Of a stretch of 64,000 bases of DNA, positions 47,652 to 56,831 are shown piece after piece (the first letter of the stretch is position 1; each line of letters opens with the position of its first letter). Source of the stretch: Litorimonas taeanensis (GTDB lineage: Bacteria; Pseudomonadota; Alphaproteobacteria; Caulobacterales; Maricaulaceae); assembly GCF_003634015.1 (NCBI RefSeq), contig NZ_RBII01000001.1:496001-560000 (forward strand), given 5' to 3'. Below the pieces are notes generated by a model that saw only the letters and a program-made list of their open reading frames with translations, searched no databases and was not told where the DNA came from. Position numbers and translations under genes: made by a program.

Positions 47652-47667
47652 TGCCTAAAATTAGGCA
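47652..47667. repeat. Perfect 16-bp palindrome TGCCTAAAATTAGGCA-type element
   Basis: Arms TGCCTAA and TTAGGCA flank a central AA, between the dusA fragment and the RES toxin gene. It may be an integrase or regulator arm site, or part of the toxin gene's 3' end region. Confidence 0.5.
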
Positions 47668-47698
47668 TTATTTGAGGGTAATTTGAGTGATGTGAAGT

Positions 47699-47714
47699 GA
47701 CCTCAAATGAGGTC
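47699..47714 (-). terminator. Hairpin directly after the RES toxin gene
   Basis: Arms GACCTCA and TGAGGTC around AA begin 4 bases after the toxin stop on the minus strand. There is no T run, so it is a 3'-end stabilising hairpin or a weak terminator. Confidence 0.45.
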
Positions 47715-47717
47715 AGA

Positions 47718-48428
47718 TTATCGGATGATTTTAAATACTTCGCCGCTCGTTTCGTCTCTATACATGTCAATGAATTCGCCATTGAAGTGATAGGCAAAAT
47801 GCCGACCTTGCATGGGCACTCCAATCAAATCAGGCCAGAAAGCCGCGAGGCATAAACCGCCTTCATGTCTGACGCTTGGGTACAGAATACCAGATGAGCC
47901 GTTTCGTCGAAAGTCACGTGCGAGTGATTGAGAGGCGACATAGTCATCTGGTGCCAGGCACTGGGCATAATCTTTTCGGTCTGTGAGGTCGTGGAAGCTG
48001 TGGTCGACCTTGCCGATGAGTTCGCGGTATTGAGAGAACCATCCGGGCTCCTCTTCACTCGCACGGTAAATTTCTGAGCGATGATGCATTGTCTCAGCGA
48101 GAGCTGTCTCGGCTTTCTTCGCTGCATAGTAAGCACCAAAGGTGCCGTCGTGAAACCGACCCGCCCAATTTGGGCTGACGTGTGTGAAGGGTGCCATAAC
48201 ATATGAGGCTCCAGGGCCTGAAACACGCCGTTCTGGCGGGACAAGTGATAACTGCCCAATGACTTCGACAATCCGTGGATTGCTCTTGGCCTCCAGCGAG
48301 GCCAGAAGCTCCCAGTCTTCGGGGTCGGAGGTGTCTTCAAATAGATCAATAGGCGGAAAGATGGACGAGATGATGCGATAAGCCTTCGACCATCTCACGC
48401 GTTTCGTTTTAAGGGGCGACCTAGCCAC
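47718..48428 (-). CDS. RES-domain toxin (NAD-degrading type)
   Basis: This is a 236-residue protein. The RES fold is shown by an N-terminal Arg block (KAYRIISSIFPP), GRFHDGTFGAYYAAKKAETALAETMHHR with the conserved Gly-Arg-Phe and Glu, and the later SSGILYPSVRHEGGLCLAAF with the conserved Ser. RES toxins degrade NAD+ and stop growth until neutralised by an Xre/MbcA-type antitoxin. It starts at GTG 48428 and overlaps the antitoxin gene by 8 bases, in the usual antitoxin-first order. The pair lies in otherwise gene-poor DNA beside the dusA scar, fitting a mobile or addiction module. Confidence 0.92.
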   Translation of the reverse strand: MARSPLKTKRVRWSKAYRIISSIFPPIDLFEDTSDPEDWELLASLEAKSNPRIVEVIGQLSLVPPERRVSGPGASYVMAPFTHVSPNWAGRFHDGTFGAYYAAKKAETALAETMHHRSEIYRASEEEPGWFSQYRELIGKVDHSFHDLTDRKDYAQCLAPDDYVASQSLARDFRRNGSSGILYPSVRHEGGLCLAAFWPDLIGVPMQGRHFAYHFNGEFIDMYRDETSGEVFKIIR

Positions 48429-48840
48429 GGATTGCGTCGAGATAGTCTCTTATCGCCATGAGGTCTGTCATGCGGCCATTGAGTAATATGTCTAAAGGAC
48501 GTGCGCCATCGAAATGGGCATTTGGCATTTTGATCCAGTCATAGCCGCGCTGCTTTTCAGTGAAGAGGTATTTTAGCCCTTTGTGAATACCGGCTAGAAT
48601 AGACAGGCGCATCTTTCTGTCCATATCCATAGGGCCAATATGGCCTTTCTTCCAACGGGCATAAGTGCGGTTACCGATACCGCCCAAAAGAACACAGCTT
48701 TCAGTATCGGTTAGATTCCAGAGCTCAAAGACTTTTACGGCAAAACGTGCGCCAGCCTCGGCTTCAGAATCCGTAATCTGAAACGTGCCTTGGGGTAGGG
48801 CGACTGCTCGCTTTCCGCTATGGACTTGTTGAAACTGCAT
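48421..48840 (-). CDS. Xre/MbcA/ParS-type antitoxin of the RES toxin
   Basis: This is a 139-residue protein. An N-terminal helical Xre-like region (EAGARFAVKVFELWNLTDTE, then ARWKKGH for the recognition helix area) is followed by the MbcA/ParS toxin-binding part (MRLSILAGIHKGLKYLFTEK, then WIKMPNAHFDGARPLDILLN) with the typical NxxF-GxxPLxxL ending. ATG 48840 has AGGAGC upstream. It binds and masks the RES active site and probably represses its own promoter. Confidence 0.92.
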   Translation of the reverse strand: MQFQQVHSGKRAVALPQGTFQITDSEAEAGARFAVKVFELWNLTDTESCVLLGGIGNRTYARWKKGHIGPMDMDRKMRLSILAGIHKGLKYLFTEKQRGYDWIKMPNAHFDGARPLDILLNGRMTDLMAIRDYLDAIRG

Positions 48841-48859
48841 AATAAGCTCCTGTGTGAGT

Positions 48860-48888
48860 TATATATGTCTTTTATGCCAAAATGTCAA
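48860..48888 (-). promoter_or_regulatory. Sigma-70-like promoter of the toxin-antitoxin operon
   Basis: On the minus strand TTGACA (48888-48883) is separated by 17 bases from TATATA (48865-48860), 19 bases before the antitoxin ATG. Both boxes are near consensus. Confidence 0.7.
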
Positions 48889-49022
48889 TATTGTGTATAA
48901 TTATGACAATTGGCTAATATAAACAAAGGTGGCGTTTGAGAATAATTTGAGTCCGCAAGCAGGAGCCAAGAAAAATTAATAAATTCAATTATTTCAGTGA
49001 GTTAAGTGTCAGTTAAATCGTA

Positions 49023-49058
49023 AAAAGGGCACATAAAAAGCCGTATAAAAGGGCACAT
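49023..49058. repeat. Direct repeats AAAAGGGCACAT in gene-free DNA
   Basis: Copies at 49023-49034 and 49047-49058 have a 24-base period. They are in the 604-base stretch 48841-49444, which also has the toxin promoter and a perfect 15-base palindrome (TAGACGA-T-TCGTCTA) at 49106-49120. I see no supportable gene in the rest. The spacing could suit an iteron or a regulator site, but two copies are few. Confidence 0.5.
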
Positions 49059-49444
49059 GGGGATAATTTAGAGGTCTCCACATTTTGTTGTGCCCAAGGG
49101 GCTACTAGACGATTCGTCTAATACTAACCTAGAATATGCCTAAACCAAGTTGTTGTGAAGCGCAGGTTTTATATCTGATAACAAACGTGGGCACAGTTGA
49201 CGCATATTTCATTGAAACAGGTGTTAATCTGTAAAAAGTAGAAAGTCTCATAAGGGGGCATTGCGGACATTAAATAAGCGGCTTAAACTACCCAAAAATA
49301 GGCTTGATAATTTTTAAGCTTTTCTGGGCGTATTTGTAGGCCAAGCTGAAAGTCCACCTTGGAGGCATGTTATCATCAAACTCCGAAAGATACTGTTTAG
49401 CAGTAACTGGGCGTTTGGAGGTCATGAACCACCTAGACTTCTAA

Positions 49445-49762
49445 TCATTGGCTTTCGGGCAACCTGACTACAATGCCCTCCATTTCTTCTGTAATAGGTA
49501 TTTGGCAAGATAATCTTGATGTCGGCTGAACTTCATCAGCAAAATCAAGCATGGATTGTTCCATGTCATCAGGGGTGCCGGTTAGCGCCGAGTAAGAACT
49601 ATCAATATAAACATGACATGTCGCGCATGCACATGCTCCGCCACAATCAGCGTCAATTCCAGCGATCGAGTTTTTTACAGCGGCTTCCATAAGGCTGTCG
49701 CCGACTTTTGCCTCAATAGAGTGTTCTTCACCTGCATGTGACATAAATAGAATTTTGGGCAT
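49445..49762 (-). CDS. 2Fe-2S ferredoxin (adrenodoxin/Pdx type), oxygenase electron carrier
   Basis: This 105-residue protein from ATG 49762 has AAGGA upstream; the open frame starts at 49792 but lacks a site there. The cluster ligands are C40, C46, C49 and C86 (DCGGACACATCHVYID and SCQIP), in the vertebrate-type spacing C-x5-C-x2-C-x36-C. It carries electrons from the reductase in the next gene to the Rieske oxygenase of the operon. It is the last gene of the operon. It is not a plant-type or Rieske-type ferredoxin. Confidence 0.94.
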   Translation of the reverse strand: MPKILFMSHAGEEHSIEAKVGDSLMEAAVKNSIAGIDADCGGACACATCHVYIDSSYSALTGTPDDMEQSMLDFADEVQPTSRLSCQIPITEEMEGIVVRLPESQ

Positions 49763-49772
49763 GATAAGTCCT

Positions 49773-51005
49773 TTATTTAAATTGAGCGGCAATGTCTTTT
49801 AAAGAGCGATCGCTATCGGCGAGCCATTCGGGGGGGACTTTTGCCTTAGCCGTAATGAGCCGCTTGGCTGTCATAAATTCTGGCGCGCTATTAATGGCGT
49901 CAGCTGCAATGAGGATATCATCTTTAAAGTAGAAGACAGCGAATTTTTCATTGTCGCTATCGCCGCGAATAACAAAATTATCATAATCTGTGGACAGGCC
50001 TGCGATTTGTAATTTGATATTATATTGATCAGACCAAAACCATGGGCAGTCTAGTTTTGGGGCAGGTTTGCCCATAATCGCGGCTGCAACCTGTTTGCCT
50101 TGCTCAATGGCATTGTGAACACTTTCAAGACGCCCCAGGCGGCCATAAGGGAGGATAAAGCGCTTCGCACAATCTCCCGCGGCATAAATATGAGGAATAT
50201 TTGTTCTGCCTGCCTCATCCACTAAAATGCCATCTTCGCATTTAATTCCGGCTTCAGCGGCGACTTCAATATTGGGTAGGATGCCAATACCAATCAGAAG
50301 AGCATCACAGGGTAAAGTTTCACCAGAGGCAAGTGTTACGCTGTCAGCCTTGCCATCTTTTCCATTAATAGATGAGGTTGAGCATCGCGTTTTAATGTTT
50401 ACACCATAACGCCTGTGCAAATCTTCGTAAAACGCGCTAATTATTGGGCTCGTAACGCGGGCCAAAACGCGGTCCGCCAGTTCTAAGACCGTGACGTGAG
50501 TTCCTAAAGTCTGTGCCACTGCAGCCGTTTCAAGACCAATGTATCCCGCACCTATGATGACGAGGTTTTTATCAGGCCCGACATGCGGCCGTAGTGCGTC
50601 GACATCTACGAGATTGCGCAGCCCAAAAACATTTTCCAGCTGTGCTCCCTCCATTGGGAGCGTGCGATTACGTGAGCCCGTTGCAAAAACGAGATGATCA
50701 AAATTGAATATTTTTCCAGATTGTGTTGTGGCTGACATTGAATCTGCGTCAACAGATGAAATAGTTATGTTCGTCAAAACATCAATATTTTGAGACTCGT
50801 ACCATTCAGCGTTTTTAAAGTAGAGCCGCTCTTGTTCCAGTTCCCCTTTCAGATAGGCTTTAGAGAGTGGTGGGCGTTGATAGGGCGGGGAGGGCTCTTC
50901 ACCTAATATCGTGATTTTCCCTTCAAACCCACCCTGCCGCAAAGAGGTGGCGGTTTGAGCCGCCGCTTGTCCCGCACCAACAATCAATACCGTCGCATCT
51001 GACAT
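49773..51005 (-). CDS. NAD(P)H-dependent ferredoxin reductase (FAD, Pdr/BphA4 type)
   Basis: This is a 410-residue flavoprotein. The FAD-binding VGAGQAAAQTATSLRQGGF starts the protein, with LGEEPSPPYQRPPLSKAYL and the NAD site VIIGAGYIGLETAAVAQTLG. NIPHIYAAGDCAKR shows the GD of the FAD domain, and the C-terminal YFKDDILIAADAINSAPEFM is typical of this class. It passes electrons from NADH to the adjacent ferredoxin. It is 10 bases before the ferredoxin gene and 2 bases after the aldolase gene. Confidence 0.95.
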   Translation of the reverse strand: MSDATVLIVGAGQAAAQTATSLRQGGFEGKITILGEEPSPPYQRPPLSKAYLKGELEQERLYFKNAEWYESQNIDVLTNITISSVDADSMSATTQSGKIFNFDHLVFATGSRNRTLPMEGAQLENVFGLRNLVDVDALRPHVGPDKNLVIIGAGYIGLETAAVAQTLGTHVTVLELADRVLARVTSPIISAFYEDLHRRYGVNIKTRCSTSSINGKDGKADSVTLASGETLPCDALLIGIGILPNIEVAAEAGIKCEDGILVDEAGRTNIPHIYAAGDCAKRFILPYGRLGRLESVHNAIEQGKQVAAAIMGKPAPKLDCPWFWSDQYNIKLQIAGLSTDYDNFVIRGDSDNEKFAVFYFKDDILIAADAINSAPEFMTAKRLITAKAKVPPEWLADSDRSLKDIAAQFK

Positions 51006-51007
51006 GG

Positions 51008-52045
51008 TTAGTTCGCGTGTTTTTTCAAATCGAGGGCCACATCCACTATCATGTCTTCTTGGCCTCCTACCATGCGGCGACGGCCAAGCTCGACGAGGAT
51101 TTCGCGTGTATCCATATCGTAATCTTCCGCCGCTTTTTCGGCGTGTCGGAGGAAGCTGGAGTAAACCCCCGCATAGCCCAGTGAAAGCGTTTCGCGGTCA
51201 ACACGGACGGGGCGATCTTGCAATGGACGGACAAGTTCTTCGGCAGCATCCATCAGTTTGAACGTGTCACAGCCATGGTTCCAACCCATCTTGTCGACGG
51301 CAGCAATAAAGACTTCGAGCGGTGCGTTACCTGCGCCTGCTCCCATTGCAGCAAGCGAAGCATCAATACGGCGCGCGCCGTTCTGAACAGCGGTGATTGA
51401 GTTGGCGACCCCGAGTGACAAATTATGATGGGCGTGTACGCCGCGTTCTGTTTCAGGTTTCAACACACGGTCATAGGCTTGTAATCGGGTCGCATAATCA
51501 TGCATGTTCATTGCGCCGCCTGAATCGGTACAATAAATGCACGTCGCGCCATAGCTTTCCATAAGTAAGGCTTGTTGAGCGAGGTCTTCAGGTTCGATCA
51601 TGTGGCTCATCATTAGAAAACCAACTGTGTCCATACCTAAATCACGTGCAATCCCGATGTGCTGGCGAGAGATGTCCGCTTCCGTACAATGTGTTGCGAT
51701 ACGAACAGAGGTCGCACCGAGGCTGTGTGCCTGGCGCAGGTCATGTTCCGTCGCGATGCCGGGGAGGCAGAGCGTTGCGATTTTAGCATTTTTGACAGAG
51801 GCTGCGGCGGCTTCAATCCACTCCCAGTCCGTATGACGACCAAATCCATAGTTAAAGGAGCTTCCCTGTATGCCATCACCATGGGCGACTTCAATGGCAT
51901 CGACACCCGCTTCATCAAGTGCCTTGGCAATATTTGCAACATCATGGATGGTATATTGATGACGAATAGCATGCATGCCGTCGCGTAGCGTTACGTCTTG
52001 GATATACAGCTTATCCTTTTTGGGATTTGTGACTTTACCTGTCAT
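51008..52045 (-). CDS. dmpG: 4-hydroxy-2-oxovalerate aldolase
   Basis: This 345-residue enzyme is of the DmpG/BphI/MhpE family. The metal- and substrate-site motif [36 protein letters not shown]-like THCTEAD and [13 protein letters not shown] are clear. The helical communication domain is at the C-terminus ([15 protein letters not shown]). It splits 4-hydroxy-2-oxovalerate to pyruvate and acetaldehyde and channels acetaldehyde to DmpF. Its ATG overlaps the DmpF stop by 4 bases (ATGA), the standard coupling. Confidence 0.97.
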   Translation of the reverse strand: MTGKVTNPKKDKLYIQDVTLRDGMHAIRHQYTIHDVANIAKALDEAGVDAIEVAHGDGIQGSSFNYGFGRHTDWEWIEAAAASVKNAKIATLCLPGIATEHDLRQAHSLGATSVRIATHCTEADISRQHIGIARDLGMDTVGFLMMSHMIEPEDLAQQALLMESYGATCIYCTDSGGAMNMHDYATRLQAYDRVLKPETERGVHAHHNLSLGVANSITAVQNGARRIDASLAAMGAGAGNAPLEVFIAAVDKMGWNHGCDTFKLMDAAEELVRPLQDRPVRVDRETLSLGYAGVYSSFLRHAEKAAEDYDMDTREILVELGRRRMVGGQEDMIVDVALDLKKHAN

Positions 52046-52983
52046 GCCGCCGCTCCAAATTTAAGTGTGGCAATTTTCTCAGCTGTCGCCATGCCAGCAG
52101 ACGTCATAATGTCGAGGTTACCTGCATAGGCAGGAAGGTAATGTGCTGCGCCTTCTACTTCGAGAAAGACAGAAACCTTCACACCTTCGATAGGCTCCAT
52201 TCCTGGCATGCAAAGCGGGTTATTTGAGCCGAAGCGTTCAAACTGGACCTCTTGTTTGAGTCTGTAACCCGGCACGTAAGCCTTAATATCATCGACCATA
52301 TCTTTGACTGATGTTTCGATCTCAGCTTCATTGCCGCCAACGGAGAAGGCGTAAACGGTGTCGCGCATCAGAAGCGGGGGTTCGGCAGGGTTCATGATGA
52401 TGATAGCTTTACCTTTTTCCGCGCCTCCAACAGTTTCAATGCCTTTGGAGGTCGTCTCAGTAAACTCGTCAATATTGGCCCGCGTTCCAGGACCTGCTGA
52501 TTTGGAACTAATGGAGGCAACGATTTCCGCATATGGCACAGATTCCGAAACACGGCTGACAGCATGGACAATTGGAATTGTTGCTTGGCCGCCGCATGTG
52601 ACCATGTTCACATTAGGCTCATTGAGGTGCTCATCCATATTCACGACAGGCACACAATAAGGACCAATGGCGGCGGGCGTTAGATCAACCATTTGCTTGC
52701 CATCACGCATACAAATGGCGTGATGATGTTTATGTGCGCCTGCAGATGTGGCATCAAAGACGATATCAATCTCGTTCCAGACATCCATTTTTGTGAGGCC
52801 GTCCAAGCCTTCATGGGTAGTGGCGACTTTTAGGCGTTGCGCTCGGGCCAAGCCATCAGAGGCCGCGTCGATACCAACTAAAGCCCCCATCTCTAATACC
52901 TTAGAATTGCGCATCACCTTGATCATCAAGTCCGTGCCAATATTACCCGAACCGAGAATGGCAACTTTAATTTTTTTGGTCAT
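52042..52983 (-). CDS. dmpF: Acetaldehyde dehydrogenase (acylating)
   Basis: This 313-residue enzyme is of the DmpF/BphJ/MhpF family. NAD-binding [16 protein letters not shown], the catalytic Cys in [19 protein letters not shown], and [20 protein letters not shown] are diagnostic. It forms acetyl-CoA from acetaldehyde in complex with the aldolase. Four-base overlaps at both ends couple it to the hydratase and aldolase genes. Confidence 0.97.
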   Translation of the reverse strand: MTKKIKVAILGSGNIGTDLMIKVMRNSKVLEMGALVGIDAASDGLARAQRLKVATTHEGLDGLTKMDVWNEIDIVFDATSAGAHKHHHAICMRDGKQMVDLTPAAIGPYCVPVVNMDEHLNEPNVNMVTCGGQATIPIVHAVSRVSESVPYAEIVASISSKSAGPGTRANIDEFTETTSKGIETVGGAEKGKAIIIMNPAEPPLLMRDTVYAFSVGGNEAEIETSVKDMVDDIKAYVPGYRLKQEVQFERFGSNNPLCMPGMEPIEGVKVSVFLEVEGAAHYLPAYAGNLDIMTSAGMATAEKIATLKFGAAA

Positions 52984-53762
52984 TTAAAGCTCACTTCACA
53001 ATCGCCAATACCTTCGATCGACACGTGCATTTTATCACCTGAAGAAACAGGTTCGAGAGGGACGAGGGACCCTGAGAGAATGATCTCTCCTGATTTAAAG
53101 GGTATGTCACGTTCTCCGAGTGTGTTCGCGAGCCATGCCACGGCTTTTAAAGGTGAGCCAAGCGTTGCCGTGCCGACGCCTTCTGAGAGCGGCTTGCCAT
53201 TTTTTGTAACAACAGCTTTACAGCCCAGAAGGTCAACCGTATTTGGATCAACCCAATCAGGACCAATCGCCATTGTTCCGCAAGACGCGTTATCAGCGAT
53301 TGTATCTTGAATTTTGATTTTCCAATCTTTGACGCGACTATCCACGACTTCGAAACAGGCTGCTACAGATTCTGTTGCTGCGAGAACATCTTCTTCTGTA
53401 ATGCCAGGCCCAACTAAATCTGCTTTTAACTTGAAAGCAATTTCAGCCTCTGCGCGCGGTAAAATCATGTTGGAGGTGTCCACGACATTGTCCTTGGCCC
53501 ACATTGTATCTGTTAGGAAACCGAAATCAGGTTGATTAACACCGAGCATATTCATCACAGCGTCAGAGGTGATTCCAATTTTTTTACCAATGTCTTGTTC
53601 ACCCGCTGATTTACGTAGTGCGTAAATCGCGAGTGAAATTTCATAGGCGTCATCAACCGTCAATCCTTCATAGGTTTCGGTCAAAGGGCCAATAGGCTCT
53701 CCGCTGCGTAGCGCATGATAAAGAGCATGCGCAGCAGCTTGGGTAATGTCATGAGAGGCCAT
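52980..53762 (-). CDS. 2-oxopent-4-enoate hydratase (2-hydroxypentadienoate hydratase) family
   Basis: This is a 260-residue protein from ATG 53762. The longer frame to 53918 reads into the upstream hydrolase gene and is poor protein sequence. Seen: [41 protein letters not shown] with the metal-binding Glu pair, [28 protein letters not shown], and [14 protein letters not shown] at the end. It hydrates the dienoate to 4-hydroxy-2-oxovalerate. The paralogous 4-oxalocrotonate decarboxylase has the same fold, but no dehydrogenase or tautomerase for that branch is here, so hydratase is preferred. Confidence 0.92.
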   Translation of the reverse strand: MASHDITQAAAHALYHALRSGEPIGPLTETYEGLTVDDAYEISLAIYALRKSAGEQDIGKKIGITSDAVMNMLGVNQPDFGFLTDTMWAKDNVVDTSNMILPRAEAEIAFKLKADLVGPGITEEDVLAATESVAACFEVVDSRVKDWKIKIQDTIADNASCGTMAIGPDWVDPNTVDLLGCKAVVTKNGKPLSEGVGTATLGSPLKAVAWLANTLGERDIPFKSGEIILSGSLVPLEPVSSGDKMHVSIEGIGDCEVSFK

Positions 53763-53763
53763 T

Positions 53764-54621
53764 CTATTTCCCGCTATTCTCTTTGAGGAACGCAATCGCG
53801 AGTGGGTTATAGAGCTCTGGACGCTCGTGCTGTGGCCAGTGACCACATTCATCAAATAGCTCCAAACGTGAGCCTTCAATATCCGCATGCATCTTATCAG
53901 CTTCAGGCACTTCACCAAATGGGTTGTTGCGACCCCAAACGATAAGTGTTGGTGTTTTGATCTTGTTAAGCTGCTCCGACGTCATCATATTGCGTTGACG
54001 GATTTCCATGTTCTGCAAGCAGAGTAGGTTGTGCAGGTTCTTTTGGAATTCGGGCTGATGATAAATCACATAGCGTGTCTGAACCAATTCCTCAGTTGCA
54101 TCAGCCGCGTCATGCATCAAAAGCTGAAGGCGTTTACGGGTCAGGTCGATATCGTCTTCCATAACAGCGGCTGTTGTTGACTTGATGAGGCGCTCCATAA
54201 TGGCTGGGTTCGCTTTCGTCCCGCCCGCTGCGATAAGTTGCAAAGAACGAACGCGCTCCGGATGGTTCAAAGTCAAAATTGCGGCAGTCCAGCCGCCCAA
54301 AGATTCACCTGCCAAATGCGCCTTTTCAATACCCATAGCGTCCATGTAATTGATGACATGTTCAACATAGCGGTGAATTTCAAAATTATAGTCCGGCTTA
54401 TCAGTAAAGCCATGGCCAAGCGCATCGATTGAATGGCATTTAAACCCAGCCTCAACGTGAGAGCGGATATTGCGCGTAAACGCTTCCATATGTCCTGATG
54501 TGCCGTGCATCATAATCACGTCTTCACCTTCACCTGCGATGAGGGCGCGTGTTTTGATACCTTTGGCATCCACGTGTTTTACTTGAAATTCAAGACCCAA
54601 TAGGTCGTGCCAAATAGTCAT
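53764..54621 (-). CDS. Alpha/beta hydrolase, probable meta-cleavage C-C hydrolase (second)
   Basis: This is a 285-residue protein. Oxyanion segment MMHGTSGHMEAF, nucleophile elbow GESLGG (S107), Asp region VWGRNNPFGEVPEADKM and His in DECGHWPQHERPELYN make up a complete triad. Similar to hydrolases of 2-hydroxy-6-oxo-dienoates (DmpD/XylF/MhpC-like). It would release 2-hydroxypentadienoate for the hydratase, whose ATG follows this stop by one base. It is one of two C-C hydrolases in the operon. Confidence 0.9.
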   Translation of the reverse strand: MTIWHDLLGLEFQVKHVDAKGIKTRALIAGEGEDVIMMHGTSGHMEAFTRNIRSHVEAGFKCHSIDALGHGFTDKPDYNFEIHRYVEHVINYMDAMGIEKAHLAGESLGGWTAAILTLNHPERVRSLQLIAAGGTKANPAIMERLIKSTTAAVMEDDIDLTRKRLQLLMHDAADATEELVQTRYVIYHQPEFQKNLHNLLCLQNMEIRQRNMMTSEQLNKIKTPTLIVWGRNNPFGEVPEADKMHADIEGSRLELFDECGHWPQHERPELYNPLAIAFLKENSGK

Positions 54622-54633
54622 AGTCTTCTCCTG

Positions 54634-55569
54634 TTAATTCGGTTCACAAATAAATACGCCCATTCCCGTCAGCCAATCGGGCATAGGGGAATAAGCAAGG
54701 GTTTTTCCGGTGGCAAAATTGATAGCGGAATGCATGACAATCCAATTGCGCAGTTCGTTGGCACCATTGCCCGCCGTTTCGACGAGGGTGTCTTCGGAAA
54801 TTGTTTTCAGCCAGTCTTCGGTTTTACCGTCGCATAAGGCTTGTAGAAACGTCTCATCAAATTCTTCGTTTAGTCGCGGCGGCGCGTTTACAATAATTGC
54901 GCGGCGACGCTTTTCGTAACGTTCCCAATCTCCGCGGCCGTTTTTCCAGCTATCAACAAGGAAGTCATCATTATCGCTTTTTGGCTTGCGCCAATCTGGG
55001 AAAGGGAGTTGGTGCGATAATCCGCCACTTGCAATGATAGCAACTGTCATATCATCGGGCAGGGTTTCAACCGCAATTCGAATGGCTTTTCCCAAAGTCA
55101 GGCAGCGCTCCAAGCGAGGTAGAGGCGGCGCGAAACTATTTATCATAATAGGTACAATCGGAATTTGATTTTCCAAAGTCAGATATTGGATTGCATGACT
55201 GATACCATGGTCGATAACGAAACGTGTTGAAAAGGCCATGTCATAGCCTTGATCAAGTAAACTGTTGGCTATGGTTAAAGCATTATCCGGGCTTGTCTTT
55301 TGTGCGCCTTTAGGCGTGCCGTGTTCTCCACTTGATTCAATTTCATCAACGCCAATGGCAAAGCTCGACATCATATCCAGCCAGTGCCCGCGAAAGTGGT
55401 TTGAACCAACGACAATTGCGAGGTCAGGCTTTAGTGCATGCATAGCAGCGCTAGCTTGGTGAAGTGCATTTTTAAAATTATGCGCTTCAGGGAGGTGGTC
55501 AACCTTTGCCCATTGAGTATTCATTAGCGTCGTATGAGACGCGCCTATGCCCATGATTATTTTCGCCAT
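54634..55569 (-). CDS. Class III (LigB/MhpB-type) extradiol ring-cleavage dioxygenase
   Basis: This is a 311-residue protein resembling MhpB of E. coli block by block: GIGASHTTLM (first His), VVGSNHFRGHWLDMMSSFAIGV (second His region, NH as in DHY), FVIDHGISHAIQYLTLENQIPIVPIMINSFAPPLP, and IASGGLSHQLPFPD. These fit a non-haem Fe(II) site. It opens a catechol-type ring next to a hydroxyl (meta cleavage). Its start overlaps the stop of the M20-like gene (TAATG). Substrate is unknown; MhpB likeness suggests a catechol with a carboxy-alkyl or similar side chain. Confidence 0.92.
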   Translation of the reverse strand: MAKIIMGIGASHTTLMNTQWAKVDHLPEAHNFKNALHQASAAMHALKPDLAIVVGSNHFRGHWLDMMSSFAIGVDEIESSGEHGTPKGAQKTSPDNALTIANSLLDQGYDMAFSTRFVIDHGISHAIQYLTLENQIPIVPIMINSFAPPLPRLERCLTLGKAIRIAVETLPDDMTVAIIASGGLSHQLPFPDWRKPKSDNDDFLVDSWKNGRGDWERYEKRRRAIIVNAPPRLNEEFDETFLQALCDGKTEDWLKTISEDTLVETAGNGANELRNWIVMHSAINFATGKTLAYSPMPDWLTGMGVFICEPN

Positions 55570-56831
55570 TAGCTCATCTTTCCGAAGTATTTAAGAACGC
55601 TCAGGGTCAGGAATTTCGTGAGATGGCGAAGCTCGTTGATGGCAACGCAGTTCATACCGAGCGCGAAATCGACACTGGGTAACTTAGCTTTCGCCAGTCC
55701 TATACGGGCGGTAGGGATACCATGCTGGCGCAAAATATTTGCATCCGTTGCCCCTGACATGAGTGTAAAGGGTTCATGTGGGCGGCCCTTTAAGTGCTCC
55801 CAGACTTGTGTCGTGGTTTGAATAATCGGTTCTGATGGCGACGTGTGCGATCCATCGATCGTCTGTACGCGTTTCGTGGTAAGACTTAGGCCAAGTTCCC
55901 CGCGAAACGTCTCAATTGCTTGAACAAGTTCTTTTTCGACATCATCAGCATTTTGTTGTGGCGTGAAGCGTAAATCGATTAAGAAACGCGCAGCTTCTGG
56001 CGTGAAAGAGGGCATGCGCTTCCAGCCTGATTCCATATGCGCGATATGGCCTTGCGGGCGGCATAGAGCGCTCGCATGGCGTTCAGAATAGCCCTCAAAC
56101 CAATCTTCAAGTTTTAGGATAAGCTTGCTCGCATTGGCGATAGGGTTGTCATAAGGCATCAGATGACGCGCGCCGACATAATTATGTTTGCCCGCAACTT
56201 TGACCTCTAACCAAATAAACCCAACTTCTTCCCATGTCACCGATGTGCCAGATTTAGCTATAATCGCGGCGTCAACCTTTGGAATTTGGGTGAGCATGTA
56301 CTCGCAGCCTGAGCCGTGGCCAGAGTTGTGGTCAAAACCCTCGCGGCCATGTGTGGGCATACCCCCCGCCCCAAAGCCGTAAAACAGATTGCCGGGCAGC
56401 TCAATATTCAGCGCTTTTAAGACTTTAGCCGTTTCAAGAATACAAGCGCCGTGACCTTTTGGGTTATGTGCGCCAAGTCCAAAAACGTGGCCGTCTTTAA
56501 CATAAGCTTCCGCCCGAAAGTCATCCCGCATGTGAGGACCAAGCCAAGGCAGATCTTCTGCTTTGCTATTACTTGTGACCGTGTCAATCGGCGCATAGAG
56601 CATGAGCGATTTGCCATCGCTCCTCTCGGAGTAGATTCCAAATGCGTTGGATTGCGAGGGGCTAATCTCTTGCGTGGATGCGTCCACATCATAGCTTTGG
56701 AGCTTGCTGCATATATATGCAGCCAGAGGTGCTTCCTCACCGGTAGGCGAGGCAATATTGACCATGTCGGAGAGAGTTGTCGTTAAACTGTCATCCGATA
56801 TTAAGTCATCGATATGAGCGCTAAGGCTCAA
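55569..56831 (-). CDS. M20-fold protein with degenerate metal site
   Basis: This is a 420-residue protein that follows the M20 peptidase/deacetylase layout: early SPTGEEAPLAAYI, dimerisation lid region (WLEVKVAGKHNYVGARHL), and the late SGATDANILRQHGIPT. The usual zinc ligands are largely missing. The HxD block is APID at 80-83 (His absent). The bridging Asp of GxGxxDxKG is Asn 123 (GLGAHNPKGHG). The Glu-Glu pair is replaced by GFGAGGMPTHG, and the late His is not found. Peptidase chemistry is therefore unlikely. It starts at TTG 56831, directly after a small ORF. A role in aromatic breakdown, for example as a non-zinc hydrolase or binding protein, is inferred from the operon. Confidence 0.82.
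   Translation of the reverse strand: MSLSAHIDDLISDDSLTTTLSDMVNIASPTGEEAPLAAYICSKLQSYDVDASTQEISPSQSNAFGIYSERSDGKSLMLYAPIDTVTSNSKAEDLPWLGPHMRDDFRAEAYVKDGHVFGLGAHNPKGHGACILETAKVLKALNIELPGNLFYGFGAGGMPTHGREGFDHNSGHGSGCEYMLTQIPKVDAAIIAKSGTSVTWEEVGFIWLEVKVAGKHNYVGARHLMPYDNPIANASKLILKLEDWFEGYSERHASALCRPQGHIAHMESGWKRMPSFTPEAARFLIDLRFTPQQNADDVEKELVQAIETFRGELGLSLTTKRVQTIDGSHTSPSEPIIQTTTQVWEHLKGRPHEPFTLMSGATDANILRQHGIPTARIGLAKAKLPSVDFALGMNCVAINELRHLTKFLTLSVLKYFGKMS

Noticed and set aside
47825-48349. 174-codon minus-strand open frame
   Set aside because: It is a shadow of the RES toxin gene in another frame, with composition unlike a real protein.
49023-49058. CRISPR or replication iterons
   Set aside because: Only two 12-base copies, no spacers, no cas or rep genes nearby.
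48841-49444. A prophage or IS element filling the gap
   Set aside because: No transposase, terminal repeats or phage genes could be read; only short repeats and palindromes.
53763-53918. Longer N-terminus of the hydratase
   Set aside because: It overlaps the hydrolase gene and reads poorly; ATG 53762 fits family length and the one-base spacing.
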